Origin: Brevibacillus borstelensis
GTDB taxonomy: Bacteria; Bacillota; Bacilli; Brevibacillales; Brevibacillaceae
Assembly: GCF_003710865.1 (NCBI RefSeq)
Contig: NZ_RHHO01000011.1
Span: 246,158-310,157, forward strand
Length of the DNA: 64,000 nt
Direction: 5' to 3'
The notes beneath the pieces were generated by a model. The model saw nothing but the letters and a program-made list of their open reading frames with translations. It had not been told where the DNA came from and did no database searches. Within the stretch, counting starts at the first letter, position 1; each line of letters begins with the position of its first letter. The position numbers and the translations under genes are program-made. Below, one piece after another: positions 42,141 through 50,363 of this stretch.

Positions 42141-43400
42141 TTATTTGACACGCTCCTTTTTAGGCATAAAACGGGACTGGATCGGCCCTGCGGCCTCGCT
42201 TCCCTGCTTGTGACGCGGCATGGCGTAGAGAGCGAACAATCCCATAACGACAGCGAGAATGATTGTCGTAATGGCGTACACCACCCACGGATAGGGGCTC
42301 TTGACCCCGCCCAATCGCTCTACGAGTGTGCCGCCAACAGTTGTGCCGATGGCGGTGCCGATACCCGATACAAAGTTGGCAATCCCGAAATACGCCCCCA
42401 GCCATTCCTCTTTGGCAAAGTGACCGACGAGGCTGTCCTGCACAGGCATCAGAAGCATTTCCCCGATGATGAACAGGACGGCAGCAGCGCTCAGCGTGGC
42501 AAAGCGGTCCGCGAACCCGATGCCGAACAAACCGGCGCCTATCATCAGGATTCCCGCAACGAGCGATAAATACGGATTGATTTTCAGAAGCACAAAACGG
42601 GAAATCAGCCCCTGAAGCAGCACCACACTTACGGAATTGATCGTCCAGATCAGCCCGATCAAATGAGCGGAATGCAGCACGTACTCGCCGCGCAATGGCA
42701 GCACCAGCGTGAACTGGGCATAAAAGGCCCAGATCAATAGAGAGAGTCCGGAAAAGAGCAAAAAGCTCCGATGCCGGAAAATATGCCGGTACTCCGATAA
42801 GGGCGTGCGTTTGCAATCAGGTCCGACGCAGCGGTCGTTCGGCAGGGTAAACAGGATGCCGGCAGCAAGCAGCAAAAAAACAATCGAGGCCAAGACAAAC
42901 GGATACAGATCCTTGGTGGTCATCCAGGTGATCGTCAGGCCCGCGATGATAATGCCGAGGTGAGCGAAAATCCCTCTCCAGGAAAAAGCTGCGGTCCGCT
43001 GGGTGTTGTCTACGGTGTCAGCGAGCAATGCTTTGATTGTCGGTGCCAGAAATCCAACTCCCAGTCCGTTCACACCTGAGAAAAACAGCAAGGCGGCGTA
43101 GCTGTCGCTGTAGTGGTAGCCGAGCATCGCAACAGCCTGGAGCAGTGCTCCCGCCAGCATGATCGAGCGCCGGCCGAGACGGTCGGACAGAGGACCTCCC
43201 AAAAGGCTGCCCGCCTGATACGCGATACTGCCGACACCGAGAATGATGCCGACCTGTCCGAGAGAGAGGGCACGGGCTTTTTTTAGGAAAATGGGAAAGA
43301 TCGGCACGATCAGAAAGGAGGCCAGGTGCATGAAAAAAACCAGGACGAGCAGCAGTGCAAATATTTTGTTCCGCCATAGCTTTCCTGCCGCAACGGTCAT
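42141..43400 (-). CDS. MFS transporter
   Basis: The 419-residue protein has 12 predicted membrane helices and the MFS loop-2/3 motif GGPLSDRLGRRSIM. It resembles drug:H+ antiporters of the DHA1/YfkF type. Substrate unknown. The frame is open to 43523, but AGAGGAGG fixes the ATG at 43400. Two small frames follow immediately on the same transcript. Confidence 0.87.
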   Translation of the reverse strand: MTVAAGKLWRNKIFALLLVLVFFMHLASFLIVPIFPIFLKKARALSLGQVGIILGVGSIAYQAGSLLGGPLSDRLGRRSIMLAGALLQAVAMLGYHYSDSYAALLFFSGVNGLGVGFLAPTIKALLADTVDNTQRTAAFSWRGIFAHLGIIIAGLTITWMTTKDLYPFVLASIVFLLLAAGILFTLPNDRCVGPDCKRTPLSEYRHIFRHRSFLLFSGLSLLIWAFYAQFTLVLPLRGEYVLHSAHLIGLIWTINSVSVVLLQGLISRFVLLKINPYLSLVAGILMIGAGLFGIGFADRFATLSAAAVLFIIGEMLLMPVQDSLVGHFAKEEWLGAYFGIANFVSGIGTAIGTTVGGTLVERLGGVKSPYPWVVYAITTIILAVVMGLFALYAMPRHKQGSEAAGPIQSRFMPKKERVK

Positions 43401-43546
43401 AGAGCCGCCTCCTCTTTCGTTTCGGCAATCTTCCCCTAGTATGCATGTTCCCGTAGCCAGTCTATGCACCCGAAAATAGGCGAGAGCGGAATTGAAGGGA
43501 TAACAGGCTTTCGTCCAATCCAACGGGTGCCTCTCGACATATACCT

Positions 43547-43575
43547 ATACTGTAAAAAAACTGTGGGCATACATG
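43547..43575 (+). promoter_or_regulatory. Sigma-E-like promoter, tentative
   Basis: ATA (43547-43549), 18 bp and CATACATG (43568-43575) fit the mother-cell sigma-E consensus ATA-N16-18-CATACANT with one mismatch. It precedes a small membrane peptide gene in a sporulation cluster. Confidence 0.35.
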
Positions 43576-43607
43576 GTGCAAGGTTGCGTCAACAAGGAGG
43601 GACAAAC

Positions 43608-43709
43608 GTGAGAGGCTTTTTTGCAAATCACGAAGGGTTTGAAGTAGTGATTTGGATTCTGGTGATCATCTTTCTCCTCTCCATTTTCTTCGACGAAGGG
43701 ATCGATTAA
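43608..43709 (+). CDS. Small membrane peptide, 33 aa
   Basis: GTG start with AAGGAGGGAC upstream. The product has a short polar head, one hydrophobic helix (VVIWILVIIFLLSIFF) and an acidic tail DEGID, resembling YjcZ-like peptides but without the GCS end. It opens the sporulation cluster, followed directly by the 76-aa gene. Confidence 0.6.
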   Translation: MRGFFANHEGFEVVIWILVIIFLLSIFFDEGID

Positions 43710-43711
43710 AG

Positions 43712-43942
43712 GTGAGTGCATACCGTCCGATTCGCCGGTTAAACCGCTATTACAAAAGAAATGACGGGTTTCGATCCTGGGTTAAGGCTAATGAACAGTG
43801 GTTTCGGGAAAATCCGGAAGTATTCCAGCAGGTTCTGCACAATCCCAATATGGTCAATCTGTTCATGGATCTGATGATGATGAACTCCGCGCAAATTCAA
43901 AAGAGACTTCGGCGAATGAGGGGACGAGGGAGAAGAGGCTGA
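43712..43942 (+). CDS. Basic small protein, 76 aa, sporulation cluster
   Basis: GTG start 2 bases after the previous stop; the RBS is weak (GAAGGG 12 bases away), suggesting coupling. The protein is basic with a helical core (NPEVFQQVLHNPNMVNLFMD) and an Arg/Gly-rich end (RRMRGRGRRG). It may bind nucleic acid or scaffold; unnamed. Confidence 0.6.
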   Translation: MSAYRPIRRLNRYYKRNDGFRSWVKANEQWFRENPEVFQQVLHNPNMVNLFMDLMMMNSAQIQKRLRRMRGRGRRG

Positions 43943-44116
43943 GGGCTGCATACAAAAACGGCGTGTCGCTGGCGGCATGCCGTTTTTGCGTGTGTGAGAG
44001 CCGTTTGGCTGGGAGCCATATAGCTAGGGACATATAGCTAGGGACATATAGCCTTTCATATTTGTCCAGCCTCCGGCGTAGGGATAGACTAACGCTGTCA
44101 AGCCGGAGGGATGGAG

Positions 44117-44428
44117 ATGGGGCAGGTCATTTTAACCTTTTTTGTGGCGTACGGCATTGTGGTCGGCGGTTCCCTGTGCGGTGGATTGGGCGCTTTTTTA
44201 AATGAAAAGCCGCCGCTCTGGTCCATTCATGATTTGGCTGACCAATTGAAAATATGGGGCCTTGTAGGTGCCTTGGGCGGAACGTTTGACTCCTTTTTGC
44301 AGATCGAAAAAATCCTCGCGGGCAATTTTTCGCCTGTGTTCAAACAGCTTGTCATGATCGTTGTCGCCTTCCTCGGGGCACATATGGGGACGATTTCGAT
44401 TCAATGGCTGGTCCAGGTGCGTTCATGA
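44117..44428 (+). CDS. ytrH: Sporulation membrane protein YtrH
   Basis: The 103-residue protein has three hydrophobic segments and the YtrH pattern GGSLCGGLGAFLNE and QLKIWGLVGALGGTFDSF. YtrH is made in the mother cell under sigma-E and is needed for efficient sporulation. GGAGG fits ATG 44117 better than ATG 44111. Its stop overlaps the ytrI start (ATGA), coupling the two. Confidence 0.9.
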   Translation: MGQVILTFFVAYGIVVGGSLCGGLGAFLNEKPPLWSIHDLADQLKIWGLVGALGGTFDSFLQIEKILAGNFSPVFKQLVMIVVAFLGAHMGTISIQWLVQVRS

Positions 44429-44904
44429 AGGTTATGTTGTGGAAGCGTTACGTAGCTCTCCTGCTCATAGGCGCCATTCTCGGCGGGTCGGGAATGCTGT
44501 TTATTTACGGCAGGGAAATGGAGCAGATGATGCTTGTCAAGCGCAGTCTGGAACTGCTGAACGAAAAGCTGATGGAGGAAAATCAGAGCTTGAAGCAGTC
44601 GGAAAAAGTGGCCCGGAGAAAACAAGAGGTGGTCATCGATGAGATTCGGGTCACCGTCCTGGATTCAAAGCTGCATGAAACGATTCAACTGCAAATGACA
44701 AGGCAGTTGGAAAAAGACTTGGCTTCCCTGAAAGGAAAAAAAGTCGAGCAGGTGGCAGAAGTCCAGGAGATGCTCCATGAAATGCTGCGGAGAAGAGAGT
44801 ACATCATCGAAGGAACGATGGTCGAGGTGCGCGTCAAAACGGTGGCGATCAGCCGGATTCTCCACTTGTTCGTGACTGCTGAAGTAAAACGCGAGGATAT
44901 ATGA
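44425..44904 (+). CDS. ytrI: Sporulation membrane protein YtrI
   Basis: The 159-residue protein has one N-terminal membrane helix (about 8-26) and a coiled coil (35-110: MMLVKRSLELLNEKLMEENQ). Partner of YtrH in the sigma-E regulon. Start by overlap with the ytrH stop. The frame from 44404 is longer but unneeded. Confidence 0.88.
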   Translation: MKVMLWKRYVALLLIGAILGGSGMLFIYGREMEQMMLVKRSLELLNEKLMEENQSLKQSEKVARRKQEVVIDEIRVTVLDSKLHETIQLQMTRQLEKDLASLKGKKVEQVAEVQEMLHEMLRRREYIIEGTMVEVRVKTVAISRILHLFVTAEVKREDI

Positions 44905-45028
44905 AGATCGGGAAATCTATTTTCGGCAGCGAAACTTTTATTGCGACCCGCCGTATAAAAGGTACAGAAGCTTCTCACTGCATGAAAAAGCAAGGCAATC
45001 GATGCGTTGGTAAGGGGAGAATGAGTCC

Positions 45029-45805
45029 ATGTCAATGTTTAAAAAGCTGTTGGCAAGCGTAGGTATCGGGGCTGCCCAAGTAGATGCCCGCCTGGAGAAC
45101 GATTCGTTGATCCCGGGAGAATGGGTAAGAGGTGAGGTCCACATCACAGGTGGCGATGTTGCACAGGATGTGGACGAAATTTATATGTACGTCGTCACGC
45201 ATTATGAGCGCGAGGCAAATGATCGCAAGGTAAAGGAAGAATGCACGCTCGGCAAGTACCGTCTTTCTGAACGGTTCGTGCTGAACCCGAAGGAAAAGAA
45301 GGTCATTCCGTTTTCCTTCCAGCTTCCGTACGAGACTCCGCTTACGATGGGACGGCAGCCTGTGTACCTGCGTACCGGACTGGACATTAAAAATGCCATC
45401 GATCCGGGAGATTCAGACTTCATCGAGGTTCGGCCGCATCCGCTGATGGAAAAAGTGCTGGACGCGATTCAGTCTCTCGGCTTTCAATTATTCAAAGTGG
45501 ATTGCGAATACAATCGTCATCTCGGGCGCTCTTACCCGTTTGTGCAGGAGTTTGAGTTCCGTCCGACAGGCCCCTACCGCAGCCGACTGGAGGAGCTGGA
45601 GGCCGTCTTTTATTTGAAGGAGGGAGAACTGGAGGTTCTTCTGGAAATGGACAAACGAGCTCGCGGTTTTCTGGGAGCCTTTCAGGAAGCCTTCAATCTG
45701 GACGAACGCTACGCCCGTTTCCGGCTGACCCAGGCTGATTTGCATCGACCGGTCTCGGCGATTGCCGAAGGGATCGAAGAAATCATCCGTCGGAATATTC
45801 ACTAG
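45029..45805 (+). CDS. spo0M: Sporulation-control protein Spo0M
   Basis: A 258-residue protein of the Spo0M/SpoOM family, an arrestin-like double beta-sandwich. FKKLLASVGIGAAQVDARL and GEWVRGEVHITGGD are recognisable. Bacillus Spo0M affects sporulation control and interacts with the cytoskeleton. GGGGAG lies upstream. An unusual long hairpin follows its stop. Confidence 0.93.
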   Translation: MSMFKKLLASVGIGAAQVDARLENDSLIPGEWVRGEVHITGGDVAQDVDEIYMYVVTHYEREANDRKVKEECTLGKYRLSERFVLNPKEKKVIPFSFQLPYETPLTMGRQPVYLRTGLDIKNAIDPGDSDFIEVRPHPLMEKVLDAIQSLGFQLFKVDCEYNRHLGRSYPFVQEFEFRPTGPYRSRLEELEAVFYLKEGELEVLLEMDKRARGFLGAFQEAFNLDERYARFRLTQADLHRPVSAIAEGIEEIIRRNIH

Positions 45806-45850
45806 CAAAAGGCCAAGCCACGCTCTGAAAAAACCAATACGCATTTGACA

Positions 45851-45931
45851 AAAACACGCGGGAGTGTGAACGGCACCCCATTTGTTAGGCACAGCTAACA
45901 TTTGGAGGTGCAGTTCAATTCCCGCGTTTTT
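45851..45931 (+). terminator. Long, nearly continuous hairpin after spo0M
   Basis: ACGCGGGA pairs with TCCCGCGT, TGAAC with GTTCA, GCACC with GGTGC and TGTTAG with CTAACA, making an 80-nt imperfect hairpin with A's before and TTTTT after. It is far longer than the other terminators here. It can act as a terminator, and the extended stem could be processed or bound by protein. Confidence 0.7.
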
Positions 45932-46005
45932 ATAACGATATGGGAGCTCGCCCACGGTCTGCCCAATCAATCATCCATGAAGAAGCGAACGGTTTGCAAT
46001 CTTTG

Positions 46006-46104
46006 CTAACAATCTTCCGAACATCCGACAATCGAGAGCAGAATAAACAGCACCAGAATAAGACCGATACCGTTAAACCCGCCGCTCTTGAACAGACTAC
46101 TCAT
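46006..46104 (-). CDS. YjcZ-like small sporulation membrane peptide, 32 aa
   Basis: The 32-residue product (MSSLFKSGGFNG, then a hydrophobic run LVLFILLSIVGCS) parallels the peptide at 7184-7279. Both have MSS starts, LVLFILLxIVGCS-type cores and the same 16-base upstream block including AAAGGAGG. Converges on the spo0M hairpin. Relatives are made during sporulation; function unknown. Confidence 0.7.
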   Translation of the reverse strand: MSSLFKSGGFNGIGLILVLFILLSIVGCSEDC

Positions 46105-46249
46105 GCAAGCATCCTCCTTTGTTTGAATGGGTTCCCTGCTATCGTATTTACGGGCGGGCCTTTCGGTGTTAGGGCGACTACCCATTTTGGGCGACAGGCC
46201 GCAGACTGGATCATTCTCAAGAACAATTGCTATTCTATTCGAAATATTA

Positions 46250-46530
46250 TTGACAATGTTGAATCCCTTGACGTATGATTCGAAGTAATTGCATAGAGCG
46301 GATGACGATTGTGGGAGAGACCGGACCGAAGCGCCCGGCACCGAAGGAGCAAGTCCCAAAAATCCTTGGGAAAGAATCTCTCAGGTACAAGGTACCACAA
46401 TTGGACGCACCTCTGGAGAGAGCGAACAGCCACCCAAGGGGAAGACTCCCGTGTCAGGAGTTAAACTCTCAGGTAAAAGGACAGAGGAGAGGTAGATTAC
46501 GTGCTATCTATCTTTCCCTTGTCCTTTTTT
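46250..46530 (+). ncRNA. Tandem glycine riboswitch with terminator
   Basis: TTGACA (46250-46255), 18 bp and TATGAT form the promoter. Aptamer 1 spans about 46300-46400 (GGGAGAGACC, CCGAAGGAGCAAG, CTCTCAGGTA). Aptamer 2 is about 46400-46480 (GGAGAGAGCG, CTCTCAGGTAAAAGGAC), as in the classical gcvT-type tandem. The terminator pairs AAAAGGACA with TGTCCTTTTTT (46475-46530). Glycine binding should raise glyA expression. Confidence 0.93.
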
Positions 46531-46567
46531 GCGTTCGGGAAAGATGGGAGCCAAGGGAGGAATATCG

Positions 46568-47809
46568 ATGAGCTTGCAGGATCACGACAAGGAAATTTTT
46601 GAAGCGATCGAAGCGGAACGCCAGCGCCAGCTCGGGACGCTTGAGTTGATCGCATCGGAAAACTTTGTGAGTCAGGACGTTTTGGACGCCATGGGATCGG
46701 TTCTGACCAACAAGTATGCGGAAGGCTATCCCGGAAAGCGGTATTACGGCGGCTGCGAGCACGTGGATGTAGTCGAACGCTTGGCGATCGAGCGAGTATC
46801 GAAGCTGTTTGGAGCAGCCTATGTCAATGTCCAGCCTCACTCCGGCGCACAGGCGAACACGGCCGTGTTCTTTTCGCTGCTGCAGCCGGGAGATACCTTC
46901 ATGGGAATGAATCTGTCGCACGGTGGCCATCTGACGCATGGAAGTCCGGTCAGCCTCTCGGGAAAGTGGTTTAATGTCGTGGCATACGGGGTCCGCGAAG
47001 AGGATCACCTGATCGATTATGACGAAGTGGAAGCGATTGCCCGCCGGGAAAAGCCGAAGATCATCATCGCAGGCGGCAGCGCCTATTCGCGGACGCTTGA
47101 TTTCGCCCGCTTTCGCGAGATCGCCGAGCAGGCAGGAGCAAAGCTGATGGTAGACATGGCTCATATCGCCGGCTTGGTGGCGGCGGGCGTGCATCCTTCG
47201 CCCGTTCCCCATGCTGACGTCGTGACAAGTACCACGCATAAGACGCTGAGAGGACCGCGCGGCGGCATTGTGTTAACGAATGACGAGGAGATCGCAAAGG
47301 GCGTAAACAAAGCGATATTCCCAGGTATTCAGGGCGGGCCGCTGATGCATATCATAGCGGCAAAGGCAGTCTCTTTTAAAGAAGCGCTGCAGCCCGAGTT
47401 CAAGAGCTACGCGGAGCAAGTGGTGAAAAACGCAAAGGTTCTCGCCGAGACCTTGCTCGAAGAAGGAGCGAGACTGGTTTCGGGGGGCACGGACAATCAC
47501 CTGCTGCTTCTCGACGTTCGCGTCTTCGGACTGACAGGAAAGGAAGCGGAGCGGCTGTTGGAAGAAGCGGGCATCACTGTCAACAAAAACACGATTCCGT
47601 TTGATCCGGAAAGCCCGTTTGTCACCAGCGGGATTCGCATCGGCACTGCCGCTGCCACCACAAGGGGCATGAAAGAAGCGGAAATGAAGACCATCGGACG
47701 ATCGATTGCTGCTGTTCTGAAAGGAAAAGGAGATCCGTCCGTTCGAGATACGATCAGTCAGTTATGTGCTGCCTATCCGCTTTACAGTCGCGCTTCAGTT
47801 TTGCACTGA
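46568..47809 (+). CDS. glyA: Serine hydroxymethyltransferase
   Basis: The 413-residue PLP enzyme interconverts serine and glycine with tetrahydrofolate. Seen are [20 protein letters not shown], the PLP-lysine motif [15 protein letters not shown], and the C-terminal [20 protein letters not shown] seven bases before ATG 46568 and the family N terminus fix the start. A glycine riboswitch upstream is an unusual control for glyA, as these switches usually sit on gcv genes, but it is chemically sensible: glycine excess raises conversion to serine. Confidence 0.96.
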   Translation: MSLQDHDKEIFEAIEAERQRQLGTLELIASENFVSQDVLDAMGSVLTNKYAEGYPGKRYYGGCEHVDVVERLAIERVSKLFGAAYVNVQPHSGAQANTAVFFSLLQPGDTFMGMNLSHGGHLTHGSPVSLSGKWFNVVAYGVREEDHLIDYDEVEAIARREKPKIIIAGGSAYSRTLDFARFREIAEQAGAKLMVDMAHIAGLVAAGVHPSPVPHADVVTSTTHKTLRGPRGGIVLTNDEEIAKGVNKAIFPGIQGGPLMHIIAAKAVSFKEALQPEFKSYAEQVVKNAKVLAETLLEEGARLVSGGTDNHLLLLDVRVFGLTGKEAERLLEEAGITVNKNTIPFDPESPFVTSGIRIGTAAATTRGMKEAEMKTIGRSIAAVLKGKGDPSVRDTISQLCAAYPLYSRASVLH

Positions 47810-47821
47810 CGGAGGCTGGCG

Positions 47822-47905
47822 ATGATTTACAAATTGAGCAACCCGGCGGAAGTAAGCGAATTGCTTTCTGCAGAACAGTACATGGCGTTTGTTTCAGAAG
47901 AGTAG
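47822..47905 (+). CDS. Possible 27-aa peptide after glyA
   Basis: GGAGG six bases before the ATG supports a short reading frame 12 bases past glyA. The product is MIYKLSNPAEVSELLSAEQY and 7 more residues. No family known. It could be a real small protein or a leftover of a longer gene. Confidence 0.45.
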   Translation: MIYKLSNPAEVSELLSAEQYMAFVSEE

Positions 47906-47935
47906 GAAGCGGCTCCTGCGGGAATGGTGGAACGG

Positions 47936-47980
47936 ACAGGTCCTTTATGGCATAAACCATAAGGGGCCTGTTCTTTTATT
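47936..47980. terminator. Bidirectional terminator
   Basis: ACAGGTCCTTTATGG and CCATAAGGGGCCTGT stem (with a bulge) followed by TCTTTTATT. Confidence 0.8.
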
Positions 47981-48012
47981 GTCTATTTTTTGATTTGCAT
48001 GTATAAGCCGGG

Positions 48013-48027
48013 ATTTTTCTGACAATA
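48013..48027 (+). promoter_or_regulatory. CodY-box-like site upstream of codY
   Basis: ATTTTTCTGACAATA matches AATTTTCWGAAAATT at 12 of 15 positions, 38 bp before codY. It fits negative autoregulation, known for CodY in several Bacillota. Confidence 0.45.
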
Positions 48028-48064
48028 CTGCGACTATACATAACCGCAAGGAGGAAAAAATGGA

Positions 48065-48847
48065 ATGAATTTACTGGAGAAAACTAGAAGGATTAACGTC
48101 ATGCTGCAAAAGACGATGGGAGGAAGCGGGGTAGGGTATCATGATCTGGCTCGGCTGCTGGCTGATGTGATTGGCGCGAACGTCTACATCGTGACGGCAG
48201 ACGGGACGATTCTCGGAAACGGGGTTCGGGAGGATTTTGGCATCGGACAGGGGCAGGACGGCCGGTCAGGCGCAATGCTGCCATACGGCTACAATCAAAA
48301 GCTTTTGGAAGTCAATCAGTCTCTGGCCAATGAGGGGGTACAAAGCCCGTACAGCATGGTACCAGAGGAGCTGTTGCCGCTCTTCCCGCAAATGATGACG
48401 ACCATCGTTCCGATCAACGCAGGCGGAAGCCGTTTGGGTACCCTCGTATTGCTGCGGGCTTACGGCACTTTTGAAACAGAGGATCTGATCCTGGCCGAAA
48501 TCGGGGCAACCGTAATCGGCATGAAAATTGTCCGTCAGCGCACGGAACAAATTGAAAATGAAGTTCGCGACAAGACCTTTGCCAAAATCGCGCTTTCCTC
48601 CCTTTCCTACAGTGAGCAAATCGCCATCGAAAAAATCATGGAACAGCTCGATGCCAAAGAAGGCCTGCTCGTCGCAAGCCAGTTGGCCGATCAGGCCGGA
48701 CTGACCCGTTCCGTCATCGTCAACGCGCTCAGAAAGCTTGCCAGTGCAGGTGTGCTGGAATCCCGTTCTCTCGGGATGAAAGGGACCTACATCAAAGTAT
48801 TGAACGACAAATTCCCGTCCGAATTGGCGAAGTGGAAGACGTCCTAA
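48065..48847 (+). CDS. codY: GTP- and branched-chain-amino-acid-sensing regulator CodY
   Basis: The 260-residue regulator has an N-terminal GAF domain (about 1-155; MLQKTMGGSGVGYHDLARLL) that binds Ile/Leu/Val and a C-terminal winged helix (about 200-255). The latter has LLVASQLADQAGLTRSVIVN and NALRKLASAGVLESRSLGMK, the DNA-recognition region. It represses nutrient-scavenging genes in rich growth. In Bacillus subtilis codY is the last gene of the codV-clpQ-clpY-codY operon; here it stands alone between terminators, with its own possible CodY box. Confidence 0.96.
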   Translation: MNLLEKTRRINVMLQKTMGGSGVGYHDLARLLADVIGANVYIVTADGTILGNGVREDFGIGQGQDGRSGAMLPYGYNQKLLEVNQSLANEGVQSPYSMVPEELLPLFPQMMTTIVPINAGGSRLGTLVLLRAYGTFETEDLILAEIGATVIGMKIVRQRTEQIENEVRDKTFAKIALSSLSYSEQIAIEKIMEQLDAKEGLLVASQLADQAGLTRSVIVNALRKLASAGVLESRSLGMKGTYIKVLNDKFPSELAKWKTS

Positions 48848-48852
48848 AGCGA

Positions 48853-48895
48853 AAATGCCCAATCCAATGCGGATCGGGCGTTTTTCTTTTTGCAG
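48853..48895 (+). terminator. Rho-independent terminator after codY
   Basis: GCCC and ATCC pair with GGAT and GGGC around a short loop, followed by TTTTTCTTTTT. Confidence 0.75.
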
Positions 48896-48939
48896 GTGAT
48901 GGAAAGAGGCAGGAGGGGAGCGTGTGTGCCGGGCGCGCA

Positions 48940-49020
48940 GAACGCTCTGAACGCCCCGAACGCTTTGAACGCTCTGAACGCTCCAAAGGCTCCAAACGCC
49001 CCAAACGCCCCGAACGCGCC
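48940..49020. repeat. 9-bp tandem repeat, nine copies
   Basis: Nine units of the form RAACGCYYY (one unit reads AAAGGCTCC) run without interruption for 81 bp, between the codY terminator and the end of the MFS gene. Third-position-like variation (CTCT, CCCC, CTTT) is visible between units. It lies outside the neighbouring genes. Possible slippage-prone microsatellite. Confidence 0.85.
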
Positions 49021-49037
49021 TGCCTCCCTTGCCCCGG

Positions 49038-50363
49038 TCAAACAGACAGCGTGGTTTGCGGTTTTTCTTGCTCCTGCTGCTTTTTGGCACCTTGCTGAGC
49101 CCATAGCGGATGCTGCTCCGCCTCCCTAAAGTGGCGAAACAGGATCAGACTCATCCCGAGCAAGCCGACAGCAATTCCGCCGACGAGAAGCAGCGTACCG
49201 GCTTCCAACATCTTTGTTTCAAGCAGAAATGAGCAAAGGGCATAGCTGACCGGACCGAGTCCGATGGACATCGTTGTCAGCAAAGACATGACTCTGCCCA
49301 ACATGTGGGCGGGGACGATGGTCTGAATGTAGGTGATCAAAGGGATGTTGGTCATCGCCATCGTTATTCCCACAAGCAGCATCATCGACAGACCGAACGG
49401 CAGAACATGCATAAAGGAAACGGCAAGGATGCCTGCCCCCATCAGACCGAGGAAGAACGGAAGCAGCAGAAAGCGTCCGCGAAAGCCATTGCAGGCGCCG
49501 GTAATGACTCCGCCAATGATCGTGCCGACTCCGAGAGAAGTGCTCAGAGAGCTGTAAGCATTGCTGTCCCAGCCCAATTGCTTGACGAGGAGCGGCAGCC
49601 CCATGTTGACAGGACCTGAGAACATCATGTTTACGACCAGCGAGGTTCCGAAGATGATCATCAGCACCGGGATGGTTTTGGCAAAGAGGATTCCTTCAAA
49701 AATCTGCCGGAAAAAGGAGGGTTCTTTTGTTTGGCGTGAGGTGTCAATTTCCTCTGCCGGCTCCAGACGAAGGGTAGAAATGATCAGTGTACCGATGAAA
49801 AAGGCGGCTGCCATGACAAGAAAGGTCGCGGGATAGCTGGTCAACCGCATCAAGAGCGCTGCCGTGAGCGGACCGCCGACAAGGCTGATCTGCTGTGCGA
49901 TTTCCATAAGGCTGTTGGCGGGAGCAAGCTGCTCGCGGGAGACGACAAAAGGCAGGACGCTGCTTCTCGCAGGCCAGAAGAAAGCGTCGACGGTACCGAA
50001 CAGGAAGGCTGTGAGATACGCGGCATAAGGCAGCCAATGACCGGTTTCCTGCAGCAGCAGCAAGCCGAAGGCGCCCAGGACAACTCCGCGGGCCAGGATG
50101 GAGCCAAACATGATCCACTTTCGGTTGTACTTGTCAGCCGCGACGCCCCCCACCAGCATAAAGAGCAGGCGCGGGATGGACATGCACATCAGTGTCGTCC
50201 CGAGAACCGCTTCTGATCCGGTCTTGTCGACGATAAACCAGGACAAGGCGATAAAAAAAGCGCCGTCAGCCAACGCTGAGATCAGATTGCCGATCCAGAG
50301 GCGGAGAAACTGGCTGTTGCGCCAGAGAACCGGATTAGGTGACGGAGTTGCCGTCATCGTCAT
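49038..50363 (-). CDS. MFS transporter (MFS_3 type)
   Basis: The 441-residue membrane protein has 12 predicted helices. ALADGAFFIALSWFIVDKTG and GGVAADKYNRKWIM (loop 2/3 motif) place it in the macrolide-efflux-like MFS_3 group. Substrate unknown. Start at ATG 50363 by AGGAGGG nine bases upstream; it overlaps the end of the ArsR-type gene by 29 bases, so the two are coupled. It probably belongs to the repressor's regulon. Confidence 0.87.
   Translation of the reverse strand: MTMTATPSPNPVLWRNSQFLRLWIGNLISALADGAFFIALSWFIVDKTGSEAVLGTTLMCMSIPRLLFMLVGGVAADKYNRKWIMFGSILARGVVLGAFGLLLLQETGHWLPYAAYLTAFLFGTVDAFFWPARSSVLPFVVSREQLAPANSLMEIAQQISLVGGPLTAALLMRLTSYPATFLVMAAAFFIGTLIISTLRLEPAEEIDTSRQTKEPSFFRQIFEGILFAKTIPVLMIIFGTSLVVNMMFSGPVNMGLPLLVKQLGWDSNAYSSLSTSLGVGTIIGGVITGACNGFRGRFLLLPFFLGLMGAGILAVSFMHVLPFGLSMMLLVGITMAMTNIPLITYIQTIVPAHMLGRVMSLLTTMSIGLGPVSYALCSFLLETKMLEAGTLLLVGGIAVGLLGMSLILFRHFREAEQHPLWAQQGAKKQQEQEKPQTTLSV

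Noticed and set aside
41779..42213. 144-codon plus-strand frame
   Set aside because: It is opposite to two small minus-strand genes with RBS and terminator; composition is low-complexity hydrophobic and unsupported.
48890..49129. 79-codon frame across the 9-bp repeat (NALNAPNALNAL pattern)
   Set aside because: The peptide repeat follows from the DNA repeat in every frame; no RBS and it overlaps the MFS 3' end.
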